Shown piece after piece: positions 1 through 7,797 of a stretch of 64,000 nt of DNA. Position 1 is the stretch's first letter, and every line of letters starts with the position of its first letter. The notes below the pieces were generated by a model, which saw only the letters and a program-made list of their open reading frames with translations, was not told the DNA's origin and searched no databases. Source of the DNA: Sva-07 sp963715825 (GTDB lineage Bacteria > Actinomycetota > Acidimicrobiia > Acidimicrobiales > Ilumatobacteraceae); the NCBI GenBank assembly GCA_963715825.1, contig CAVQSI010000037.1:62001-126000 (forward strand), given 5' to 3'. The position numbers and the translations under genes were made by a program.

Positions 1-459
1 GCCGAGCGGTGCGCCGGCCCGGAACAGGTCGGTCTCCACGTCGGACACCTCGAGTCCGATGACGTTGCCGCCGGCGTCCACGATGTCGCCGGCGTAGCCC
101 TCCTCGTGGATGTTGTCGCGGTCGCGGGGGATCGCGCCGAAGAAGTCGATCTCGTCGGTCGTGAACGAGCTGTCGATGCCGTACAGGAGGGCGCTCTCGT
201 CCCCGGGCTTCGTGACCGTCGTCGAGAGGATCGTCGGGTCGCCCTCGACCCGATTGCTCGGCGCCCCGTTGAAGGCGGCCGAGCTGCCGATGATGTCCTC
301 GGTCGTGAACGGGATCTCGGCGGTCTCCCAGGTCTCGACCGTCTGGGCCTGGACCGGAGGACTGGAAAGGCCTCCGACCTGGGTGGCGGCGACGAGCGTG
401 CCGATCCCGATCAGGGCGCCGATCGTGCGGCGCCGGGGTGAGTGCGCTTTCGAGAACAT
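1..459 (-). CDS. Secreted protein of unknown function, C-terminus off the window
   Basis: The reverse strand reads without a stop from an ATG at 457-459 to the left edge, giving the first 153 residues. The N-terminus (MFSKAHSPRRRTIGALIG) is a typical signal peptide: a basic stretch, then a hydrophobic core, ending near an Ala-Gln-Ala site around residue 37. A purine-rich AGGACGGAG stretch lies just upstream and can serve as ribosome binding site. The mature part is acidic and mentions no recognisable family to me; phrases such as GIDSSFTTDEIDFFGAIPRD resemble extracellular beta-rich or adhesin-like proteins, but this is only an impression. The export call is reasonably safe; the function is unknown and most of the protein may lie outside the window. 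Confidence 0.7.
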   Translation of the reverse strand, partial: MFSKAHSPRRRTIGALIGIGTLVAATQVGGLSSPPVQAQTVETWETAEIPFTTEDIIGSSAAFNGAPSNRVEGDPTILSTTVTKPGDESALLYGIDSSFTTDEIDFFGAIPRDRDNIHEEGYAGDIVDAGGNVIGLEVSDVETDLFRAGAPLG

Positions 460-595
460 GCTGTCTCCGTCCTGAGCTACCAAGACCCGCATACCTTCAC
501 GGGTATCTGACGGATCCAGGGTGCACACGCCCGCGGACGCGGCGCCAAGGACTTAGGTCATCTTCTGCCGGGTTTCTGCCACAACAGTTGTTGGC

Positions 596-943
596 TCAAC
601 GGTTGAGCGCGACGACGATCGCGGCCACGAGACCGGCACCGGTGCCGGCGATGGTGACGACGCCGATCAGGCGTGCCGCCGACGGATGCACCACGTCGGT
701 GCCGCCGCGCAGCACGCCGTGGAGCTCTTCGTAGTGGGCGCCCGACCACACCAGCACGGCGGCGCCGAACACCACCTGCGCCATCCCACCGACCGCGAGC
801 AGCCAGAACTCCTCCGTCGCGGCGAACCGGCTCAACACGAGCCCGGCCACCATCATCGAGATCGCCGTGCGCTCCCACGCCAACGACGTGCGCTCGTGCT
901 GCAACCCGGCGTCGAAGACGGTGGGGGGTCGCTCGTGCCTCAT
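596..943 (-). CDS. DUF202 small membrane protein (second of a pair)
   Basis: This 115-residue protein starts ERTSLAWERTAISMM about 17 residues in, the hallmark of DUF202 (YidH-type) proteins, and has three predicted membrane segments (about 27-45, 47-67 and 90-112). DUF202 proteins have no firmly established function. Its ATG overlaps the stop codon of the preceding DUF202 gene (ATGA), so the two are translationally coupled and probably work together in the membrane. It is the last gene of a three-gene unit beginning with a WS/DGAT at 2747. A short inverted repeat (GCTCAAC and GTTGAGC) overlaps its stop codon and may help end the transcript. Confidence 0.85.
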   Translation of the reverse strand: MRHERPPTVFDAGLQHERTSLAWERTAISMMVAGLVLSRFAATEEFWLLAVGGMAQVVFGAAVLVWSGAHYEELHGVLRGGTDVVHPSAARLIGVVTIAGTGAGLVAAIVVALNR

Positions 944-1308
944 GCCCGATCGATCACCAGGATGACGGCGGCGACGACCGCGACCACCGCCGTGCCGATC
1001 GCCATCATCATCGGCAGCCGCGACGTCGGCAACGGCTCGTTGAGTCGCATCGATCGCTCGTTGAGCGCCCACCGCCGGTACGCGCTGGCCGCGGTGGCGA
1101 AGCTGAGCGCCAGCAGCAGGATGCCCAGTGTCTCGCCGAGCGCGACCTGGTCGAGCAGGCTGACCGCCGCCAGCCCGCCGGCGGCGAGCGCGAGCGCCGT
1201 GCGGATCCAGGCGAGGAACGTGCGCTCGTTGGCGAGCGTGAATCGGTAGTCGGGTTCGTCGCCGACCTTGCGGGGATCCCCCGGCAGAACGCGGTCGCGC
1301 AGCGTCAC
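940..1308 (-). CDS. DUF202 small membrane protein (first of a pair)
   Basis: A 122-residue DUF202 protein: the ANERTFLAWIRTALAL signature sits at residues 26-41, followed by three hydrophobic segments. The start is the GTG at 1306-1308, because it overlaps the stop codon of the upstream WS/DGAT gene (GTGA); longer readings in this frame are antisense-like and arginine-rich. The two DUF202 genes are diverged tandem copies of the same family, consistent with a heteromeric membrane protein. Co-transcription with an acyltransferase hints at a membrane or lipid role, but this is inference only. Confidence 0.85.
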   Translation of the reverse strand: MTLRDRVLPGDPRKVGDEPDYRFTLANERTFLAWIRTALALAAGGLAAVSLLDQVALGETLGILLLALSFATAASAYRRWALNERSMRLNEPLPTSRLPMMMAIGTAVVAVVAAVILVIDRA

Positions 1309-2747
1309 GCGACCTGGCTGAGCGCCACGGTGTCGTCGATGGCGGCACGCAGGCAACGCGCCAGCAGCGAGAGGTCCTCGACGGCCGCCCGGTCGCAGTT
1401 GACCCCGAGGTGAACCGTGCCGTCGTAGCTGAAGAGCGTGATGTTGATCGCCGCGCCGGCCAGCGGACCGAAGGCGTAGAACTCGTCGACGCGGGTGCCG
1501 GCCATGAACACCGGGAACGGCGGCCCGGGCACGTTCGAGGTGGTGATGTCGACGCCCTTCAACATCGCACCGAGGATCGACACGGCGGCCGACGGCCCGA
1601 ACCGGGAGATCACCCCGGAGATGTCGTTGACGTGGGGCAGTGCTGGTTCGGCGCGTGCGTCGCGAAGGAGACCCTTGACCTCGTCGATGCGTTCGGCCGG
1701 ATCGGCGTCGCTGAGCGGGAGCACCATCCGGGCCGGGACGAACTGGTTGTCGAAGTTGTTCGACCCGTCGCCGCCGCGCACGCTGATCGGCATGTTCATC
1801 CGGATGGCGCTGCACGGGTGGCCGATTGCGTCGTGGTAGCGCTTGAGCGCGTCGAGCGTGATGGCGACGAACGCATCGTTGAGCGTGCCGTCGACCGATC
1901 TGGCCGCAGCCTTCAGCGCCGCGAACGGCACGGAGACCGCCTCGAAGTGGGTGTTGAGCGACCGGTCGATCATCGCCGGGCTGAGCGGTGTGGTCGCCGG
2001 CTTGACGACCCGGGCGATCGATCCGGTGGTGCGACCGAGCTGTTCGATCGTGCCACGAGGGTCGCGCAGCAGGTCGGTCGCCGTCCGCAGCGACGCCTTG
2101 CCGAGCCGTGCCCCGGTCTTCGCCTCCGACGCAATGCGGTGGGCGAGTGACCGCGCTCCCGGGATCGCCCACACCGGCGCCTCGATCCGCAGTCGATGAT
2201 CGACGTCCTGGGCGGGCGATGGCGCTGTGGCGTCATCCGCAGACTCGACGTCGGCGGGGTCGGCTTCGAGGTCGACCATGTGCTGCAGCAGTTGCACCAT
2301 GCCGAGTCCGTCGGCGATCGCATGGTGCACCTTCATGATGAACGCCGCCCGCTTGCCGGGCAGGCCCTCGACGACGCACAACTCCCACAGCGGCCGGTCC
2401 TTGTCGAATGCCCGCGCCGCCATGCGCTGCGCGTGGTCGAGCACCTGGCGACGTCCGGGACGGCGGCCCGGCAGCCGAGCCCAGGTGTAGTGGTAGTCGA
2501 TGTCGACATGGGGATCGTCGGCCCACCGCGGCGGCGCGACACCGGGTTGCTCGTCGAGCACACGTTGGCGCAGCCGCGGGATCCGCTCGACGATCCGCTC
2601 GACGACGGCGTCCATGCGCGCGTGATCGGGCACGGTGTCGAGGAACCAGACGCTGGTGATGGTGGACCGCAGCAGCGGGTCGCGTTCGATGTGCCACAGC
2701 ACCGAGTCGCTCTCGCTCATCCACTCGTCGTAGTGCAGCTCGCTCAC
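1305..2747 (-). CDS. Wax ester synthase/diacylglycerol acyltransferase (WS/DGAT)
   Basis: Bifunctional WS/DGAT enzymes join acyl-CoA to diacylglycerol or fatty alcohol, making the storage lipids of many actinobacteria. This 480-residue protein has the catalytic HHxxxDG motif (HHAIADG, residues 141-147), the following PLWE block, and the C-terminal SNVPGP motif near residue 400; length is normal for the family. I chose the GTG at 2745-2747 because relatives carry a short basic or aromatic stretch before the conserved MSxxDxxxWxxE start; an ATG at 2718-2720 is the alternative. A good promoter lies upstream (-10 TACGTT, -35 TTGGCA). It heads an operon with two DUF202 genes and is divergent from a second WS/DGAT. 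Confidence 0.9.
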   Translation of the reverse strand: MSELHYDEWMSESDSVLWHIERDPLLRSTITSVWFLDTVPDHARMDAVVERIVERIPRLRQRVLDEQPGVAPPRWADDPHVDIDYHYTWARLPGRRPGRRQVLDHAQRMAARAFDKDRPLWELCVVEGLPGKRAAFIMKVHHAIADGLGMVQLLQHMVDLEADPADVESADDATAPSPAQDVDHRLRIEAPVWAIPGARSLAHRIASEAKTGARLGKASLRTATDLLRDPRGTIEQLGRTTGSIARVVKPATTPLSPAMIDRSLNTHFEAVSVPFAALKAAARSVDGTLNDAFVAITLDALKRYHDAIGHPCSAIRMNMPISVRGGDGSNNFDNQFVPARMVLPLSDADPAERIDEVKGLLRDARAEPALPHVNDISGVISRFGPSAAVSILGAMLKGVDITTSNVPGPPFPVFMAGTRVDEFYAFGPLAGAAINITLFSYDGTVHLGVNCDRAAVEDLSLLARCLRAAIDDTVALSQVA

Positions 2748-2770
2748 TGTCGTGTCGACCCCATGGGCAG

Positions 2771-2798
2771 AACGTACACCGGCGATCGGGCTTGCCAA
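2771..2798 (-). promoter_or_regulatory. Promoter of the WS/DGAT-DUF202 operon
   Basis: On the reverse strand, TTGGCA (2793-2798) and TACGTT (2771-2776) are separated by 16 bases and match the -35/-10 consensus of a housekeeping sigma factor. Transcription would begin about 18-20 bases before the GTG at 2747. Confidence 0.5.
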
Positions 2799-2846
2799 CT
2801 CGTCCGGGGGTGTCTTCGCGAGGCCGCGGGCGCGAGACTGCGTGGC

Positions 2847-4449
2847 GTGAAGCAGCTGTCCGGCCTCGACGCGAGTTTCCTCTACATGGAGACCGCCAAC
2901 ACCTACGGTCACGTCAACGGTCTGGCGATCTACGAGCGACCGTCCGGCGACTTCGACCCGTACCAGGCCGCCTACGACCGCTTCGACGCGTTGATCGGCC
3001 GACTCGAGCCGATGCGTCGCCGCCTCGTCGAGGTGCCGTTCAAGCTCGACCATCCCTATTGGATCGACGACCCCGACTTCGACCTCAACTTCCACGTCCG
3101 CCACATCGGCCTCGGCGCCTCCCGGCGGCGCCGACCAGTTGGCCGAGCAGGTCGCCCGCATCGTCGGTCGGAAGATGGACCGCAGCCGCCCGCTCTGGGA
3201 GGCCTACGTGATCGAGGGGCTCGCCGACGGACGGTGGGCGATGCTCACCAAGACCCATCACGCCACGATCGACGGAGCATCGGGCGTCCTGCTGCTCGGC
3301 ATGCTCACCGATCCCGCCCCCGACATGCCGATGCCCGAACACGTCGACTGGGTCGGCGAATCGGTGCCGTCGGACCGCGAGCTGCTCGAACGCACGATGC
3401 GCAACCTGGCCGCGAACCCGGTGAAGGGGATGCGGTTGTCGTTGCGGATGGTCGCGCAACATCGCCGAGGCGGCCGGTGTCGACAGCCTGTCAGCCATCG
3501 CGTCCCAAGCCCGAGAGGCCCTCAAGTCGGTGGCCATCGGCGGTGCGATCGACACCCCCGAGCCGGTGCACCGTGTTCGTATCCCGCTGTCGCCGGCGCC
3601 ACCGACGCCGTTCAACCGTGCGGTCACGCCGCACCGCCGCTTCGCGATGCGTTCGACGGCGCTCGGCAACATCAAGGCGCTGAAGGACGCGACCGGCTGC
3701 ACGGTCAACGACGTCGTGATGGCGATCTGCACCGGTGCGTTGCGCGAGTACCTGCTGCGTCACGATGCGCTGCCGGAGGCGCCGCTGCGAGCCATGGTTC
3801 CCGTGTCGATCCGCACCGGCGACGAGGAGGACCCGTGGACCAACCGCGTCGGCGGCATCATCGCCGACCTGCCGACGAACTGCGACGATCCGCTCGAGCG
3901 GGTGCGTCGCTGCCACGAAGCGATGAACGAGGCGAAGCGCCAGATGGACGTGCTCCCGGCCGAGGACATCGCCGAGCTCGCCCAGGTCGCGCCGCCGCTC
4001 GCTGCCACGGCGGCGATGCGGCTGCAGTCGCGGCTGCGCCTCGCCGACCGCGTCAACCTGCCGACCAACGTGGTGATCTCGAACGTGCCGGGGCCGCGCA
4101 ATGCGCTGTACTTCGCCGGGGCGAAGATGACGAACTACATCCCGGTGTCGACGATCGCCGACGACATGGGGCTCAACATCACCGTGCACAGCTACCTCGA
4201 CCGGCTCGACTTCGGGTTGATCGCCGACCGCGAGCTGGTGCCCGACCTGTGGGATCTCGTCGACCTGCACATCGACGAGATCGAGGTGCTGTTCGAAGCA
4301 ACCGGTGCCGAGTGGGCCGAAGTGCAAAAGGCGCCGTCGATGCGCCGCGGCGCGGCCTCGAAGAAGCAGCCACCGGCGAAGAAGAAGGCAACCGCCAAGA
4401 GGCAACCGCCAAGAAGAAGACGCCAGCCAAGAAGAAGACGCCAGCCTGA
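2847..4449 (+). pseudogene. Second WS/DGAT, broken by three single-base frameshifts
   Basis: The conceptual 533-residue product begins VKQLSGLDASFLYMETAN at the GTG 2847-2849, carries HHATIDG (around 3259-3279) and SNVPGP (around 4079-4096), and ends in a Lys-rich AKKKTPAKKKTPA tail. No single frame encodes it. An extra base lies in a CCC run at 3121-3123 (GLGA into GGADQLAEQ). A second extra base lies at about 3451-3458 (RMV into NIAEAAG). One base is missing at about 4396-4402 in the tail, which restores the natural stop at 4447-4449. The residues between the breaks are fully conserved in style, so decay is very recent or the indels are sequence errors. It would act with the divergent WS/DGAT in triacylglycerol or wax synthesis. 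Confidence 0.75.
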
Positions 4450-4450
4450 T

Positions 4451-4513
4451 CCACCCCGAAAAATGCGCCGGAGCGGTCACCGGTGAACGTTTTCCGCGCA
4501 CAATTCGGTGGGG
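4451..4513. repeat. Intergenic hairpin element, copy A
   Basis: Immediately after the WS/DGAT stop, the arm at 4451-4468 (CCACCCCGAAAAATGCGC) pairs in 13 of 18 positions with the arm at 4496-4513, around a 27-base loop. A closely similar structure follows pgi at 31044-31103. It could be a terminator for the WS/DGAT transcript or a dispersed intergenic repeat. Confidence 0.5.
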
Positions 4514-4545
4514 TGTCGGGCGGGGTGTCGGGCGGGGTGTCGGGG
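4510..4545. repeat. G-rich 12-bp tandem repeat, three copies
   Basis: GGGGTGTCGGGC is repeated at 4510-4521 and 4522-4533, with a third copy differing in the last base at 4534-4545. The runs of G could form a quadruplex on the + strand. It lies between the second WS/DGAT and the acyl-CoA dehydrogenase. Confidence 0.8.
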
Positions 4546-4600
4546 TGGGGTGATCGCCCGAATCTGATCGCAGCGCACGGACCGGCAAGACTCGTCGACG

Positions 4601-5830
4601 ATGGACTTCGACCTGCCCGCCGACGACCACCCGACTCGTCGCACCGTGCGCGACTGGATCGCCGCCAACCCGCAACCGACCGCCAAACATCTCGCCGAAG
4701 CCGGTTACGTCGTGCCGCACTGGCCGAAGCCGTGGGGGCTCGAAGCCGACCCGATCGACCAGCTGGTGATCGACGACGAGCTGTCCAAGGCCGGCATCCA
4801 GCGACCCGGCAACCACATCGGCATCGGTTGGGCGGCGCCGACGATCTTCCTCGCCGGCACGCCCGAGCAGCACGAGCGCTACCTTCCGACGATCTTCAGC
4901 GGCGAGGAGATCTGGTGTCAGCTGTTCTCCGAGCCCGACGCCGGTTCCGACCTCGCGAACCTGGCCACCCGTGCCGTGCGCGACGGCGACGAGTACGTGG
5001 TGAATGGATCCAAGATCTGGTCGAGCGGAGCCCACCACTCGTCGCTCGGCATCCTGATCGCCCGCACCGACCCCGACCAGCCCAAGCACAAGGGCATCTC
5101 CTACTTCATCTGTCCGATGGACCTGCCCGGCATCTCGATGAGCCCGATCGTGGACATGACCACGGCGCATTCGTTCAACCAGGTGTTCTTCGACAACGTG
5201 CGGATCCCGGCGTCGCTGCGCGTCGGCGACGAGGGCGACGGGTGGCGCCTCGCCAAGGTCACCCTGTCCAACGAGCGGGTGTCGCTGTCGGCGGCCGGAT
5301 CACTGTGGGGTGTCGGTCCGTCGGCCGACGACCTGCTCGACCTGCTCCGCGCGAACGGCGGTGTCAGCGACCCGGTGCTTCGCGATCGCGCCGTTCGGCT
5401 GCACATCGAGGCCAAGCTGTTGCACCTCAACCGGATGCGCAGCCTGAGCGCGCGCCTGAAGGGCAAGACGCCCGGTCCCGAGGCGTCGATCCAGAAGATC
5501 ATGGCCGACGAGCACGGCCAGCACGTGATGGCGCTCGCCAAGGACGTCGCCGGCGCCGACGGCATGCTCACCGGCTCCGGCCCGAGCGGCATGATCGCGT
5601 CGTCGTCGCGCAACGGCCCGACCGAGAACAACCTCGCCGTCGACGAACTGTTCGGCGACGTCGAGCCGGTGTGGCACTACGGCTACCTGTTCAGCCCGGC
5701 GCTCACGCTCGGCGGCGGCACGTTCGCCGTGCAGCGCAACATCGTCGGCGAGTTCGTGCTCGGTCTGCCGCGCGAGCCGAACCTCGAGCAGGGTCTCACC
5801 TGGTCGGAGGCGCGCCAGCAGCGAAGCTGA
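4601..5830 (+). CDS. Acyl-CoA dehydrogenase
   Basis: A 409-residue flavoprotein of the acyl-CoA dehydrogenase family, which oxidises acyl-CoA to the 2,3-enoyl-CoA using FAD. The family signature CQLFSEPDAGSDLA is at residues 106-119, followed by the middle beta-domain (VNGSKIWSSGAHHSSLGIL) and the C-terminal helical domain. The C-terminal segment GSGPSGMIASSSRNGPTENNL resembles the subgroup often annotated FadE in mycobacteria, some of which act on steroid side chains, but the substrate cannot be read from the sequence. No clear Shine-Dalgarno precedes the ATG. The next gene, ppgK, follows after 32 bases with its own promoter. Confidence 0.9.
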   Translation: MDFDLPADDHPTRRTVRDWIAANPQPTAKHLAEAGYVVPHWPKPWGLEADPIDQLVIDDELSKAGIQRPGNHIGIGWAAPTIFLAGTPEQHERYLPTIFSGEEIWCQLFSEPDAGSDLANLATRAVRDGDEYVVNGSKIWSSGAHHSSLGILIARTDPDQPKHKGISYFICPMDLPGISMSPIVDMTTAHSFNQVFFDNVRIPASLRVGDEGDGWRLAKVTLSNERVSLSAAGSLWGVGPSADDLLDLLRANGGVSDPVLRDRAVRLHIEAKLLHLNRMRSLSARLKGKTPGPEASIQKIMADEHGQHVMALAKDVAGADGMLTGSGPSGMIASSSRNGPTENNLAVDELFGDVEPVWHYGYLFSPALTLGGGTFAVQRNIVGEFVLGLPREPNLEQGLTWSEARQQRS

Positions 5831-5849
5831 CGCGTCGGCGCCGCGCAGA

Positions 5850-5855
5850 TAGGTT
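5850..5855 (+). promoter_or_regulatory. -10 element of leaderless ppgK
   Basis: TAGGTT ends 7 bases before the GTG at 5863, too close for a leader with a Shine-Dalgarno; CTGACG stands 17 bases upstream as a possible -35. Confidence 0.55.
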
Positions 5856-5862
5856 CGGGCCG

Positions 5863-6609
5863 GTGACCGCTCTCGGCTTCGGTATCGACATCGGCGGGTC
5901 GGGGATGAAGGCGGCGATCGTCGACCTCGACACCGGCGAGCTCGCCTCGGAACGTCTTCGCATCCCCACGCCCAAACCGGCCACGCCCGAGGCAATGGCC
6001 GAGGTGGCTGGCGAACTGGTGCACCGGCACGGATGGTCGGCGCCGATCGGCGTCGGATTCCCCGGCATCGTTCGCCACGGCGTGGTGTACTCGGCGGCCA
6101 ACCTCGACGACAGCTGGGTCGGCGTCGACGCCGACCGGGTGTTCACCGAGGCGTGCGGTGTCGACGTCGCGATGGTGAACGACGCCGACGCGGCCGGGCT
6201 CGCCGAAGTGCGCTGGGGAGTCGCCGGGGACGTCGCCGGTGTCGTGCTGGTGCTCACGTTCGGCACCGGCATCGGCTCGGGGCTGTTCATCGACGGGGTG
6301 CTCGTGCCCAACACCGAGTTGGGGCACGTCGAGCTCGACGGGCGCGATGCCGAGTCACACGCTGCGGCCAGTGTGCGCGAACGCGAGCGCATCGGCTGGG
6401 CCGAGTGGGCACCGCGCGTCGAGCGCTACCTCCGCCATCTCGAGATGCTGTTCTCACCCGATCTGTTCGTGATCGGCGGCGGCGCCTCGAAGGCGGCCGA
6501 CCGCTGGCTCCCCCTGATCTCGATCGGCACGCCGCTCGTCGCGGCATCGATGGCGAACAACGCGGGCATCGTCGGCGCTGCCCTCGTGGCACGCCACGCC
6601 CACATGTGA
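5863..6609 (+). CDS. ppgK: Polyphosphate glucokinase
   Basis: A 248-residue ROK-fold kinase that phosphorylates glucose with polyphosphate and/or ATP, feeding glucose 6-phosphate to glycolysis. The N-terminal phosphate-binding motif GFGIDIGGSGMKAA (residues 5-18) and the FGTGIGSGLFIDGVLVPNTE block are characteristic of actinobacterial PPGK rather than of ATP-only ROK kinases. Length matches the family. The GTG at 5863 is chosen because a TAGGTT -10 lies 7 bases upstream and the protein then begins right at the conserved domain. Other glucose 6-phosphate genes in the window are pgi, pgl and otsA. Confidence 0.92.
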   Translation: MTALGFGIDIGGSGMKAAIVDLDTGELASERLRIPTPKPATPEAMAEVAGELVHRHGWSAPIGVGFPGIVRHGVVYSAANLDDSWVGVDADRVFTEACGVDVAMVNDADAAGLAEVRWGVAGDVAGVVLVLTFGTGIGSGLFIDGVLVPNTELGHVELDGRDAESHAAASVRERERIGWAEWAPRVERYLRHLEMLFSPDLFVIGGGASKAADRWLPLISIGTPLVAASMANNAGIVGAALVARHAHM

Positions 6610-6618
6610 GCGCGTCGT

Positions 6619-7725
6619 TCAGCGGAGTTCGGCGGGCGGGTCGTGACGGCCGCGGTACCAGAGTGTTGCGATCGTGACGGTCACGATCGGCACCACGAAG
6701 AACAGCATCACGTTGCCGTAGGAGTCGCGCGAACCGTGCTCGCTGGCGTCGAGCACGAGCCACGTCAGGTAGCCCGCATAGGCGAGCAGGAAGATGATGC
6801 CCTCCCACCGGTTGAGCACGTACCCGTTCGAGAAGATCGGCAGACACGCCACCGCAACGGCGATCATCACGGGGATGTCGACCTGCACGGCGCTCGCTGC
6901 CACCGGGATGGCGTTCGGTGAGACCACGGCGGTGACGCCGAGCACGGCGAGCAGGTTGAACAGGTTCGAACCGATGGCGTTGCCGACGGCGAGGTCGCGC
7001 TGCCCGCGGATCGCCGCGAGCACCGAGGTGGCCACTTCGGGCAGTGAGGTGCCGATGGCCACGACGGTCAGGCCGATCACGAGGTCGCTGACGCCGAGTT
7101 CTGCGGCGATGTCGCTGGCCGAGTTGACCAGTGCCTGCGAGCCGAACACGAGGAGCGCGAGGCCGAGGATCAGGAAACCGATGTCGGACACGACCGACGC
7201 CTTGGCGAGCGATTCGGGATCGAGTGCCTCGTCGTACTCGGTGACGATGTCGGGCGCCGAGCCCCTGGTGGCTGCGATCACCGTCCAGGTGAGATAGACC
7301 ACGAGGAGGGCGAGCAGGATGAACCCTTCGATCCTGCCGAGCGATTCGTTGAGCACGAACACGAAGAACAGCACCGATGCGCCGATCATGATCGGGACGT
7401 CGAGGCGCACGATGCGCTGGGCGACGAACAGCGAGCCACCGATGGCGGCGGCCGAACCGAGCACCAACAAGATGTTGGCGATGTTCGAGCCGACGACGTT
7501 GCCGATCGCGATCGAGCCCGCCTCGGGGCCGCCGCGCAGCGCGTCGCCGACGCTGACGGCGAGTTCGGGTGCGCTGGTGCCGAACGCGACGACGGTGAGC
7601 CCGATGACCACGCTCGACATCCCCGTGCGAGCAGCGAGTCGCGCAGCGCCCCGCACGAGCGCCTCGGCCCCGGCCACCAGCGCCACCAACCCTGCGATCA
7701 GGAGTGCGACCGTGCCGATGCCCAT
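6619..7725 (-). CDS. Sodium/calcium exchanger family protein (CaCA, YrbG type)
   Basis: A 368-residue inner-membrane antiporter with the two-fold inverted repeat of the CaCA superfamily. The alpha-repeat motif GTSAPE lies at residues 49-54 and its mirror GTSLPE in the second half, both followed by the GNxxGSN motif (GNVVGSN and GNAIGSN). About ten to eleven hydrophobic segments are visible. These motifs line the ion site in known homologues, which exchange Ca2+ for Na+ or H+; the ion actually carried is inference. It is convergent with ppgK, the stops being 9 bases apart, with no obvious hairpin between. Confidence 0.9.
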   Translation of the reverse strand: MGIGTVALLIAGLVALVAGAEALVRGAARLAARTGMSSVVIGLTVVAFGTSAPELAVSVGDALRGGPEAGSIAIGNVVGSNIANILLVLGSAAAIGGSLFVAQRIVRLDVPIMIGASVLFFVFVLNESLGRIEGFILLALLVVYLTWTVIAATRGSAPDIVTEYDEALDPESLAKASVVSDIGFLILGLALLVFGSQALVNSASDIAAELGVSDLVIGLTVVAIGTSLPEVATSVLAAIRGQRDLAVGNAIGSNLFNLLAVLGVTAVVSPNAIPVAASAVQVDIPVMIAVAVACLPIFSNGYVLNRWEGIIFLLAYAGYLTWLVLDASEHGSRDSYGNVMLFFVVPIVTVTIATLWYRGRHDPPAELR

Positions 7726-7797
7726 GGCGTCCGGAGGCTACGACCCAACGCCCGCCGTCACACGTGACGACACACGGTGCCGTGGCTCACGCGACGC

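Noticed and set aside
4510..4550. G-rich repeat as an origin or attachment site
   Set aside because: No DnaA boxes, integrase or tRNA nearby; only a tandem repeat is supported.
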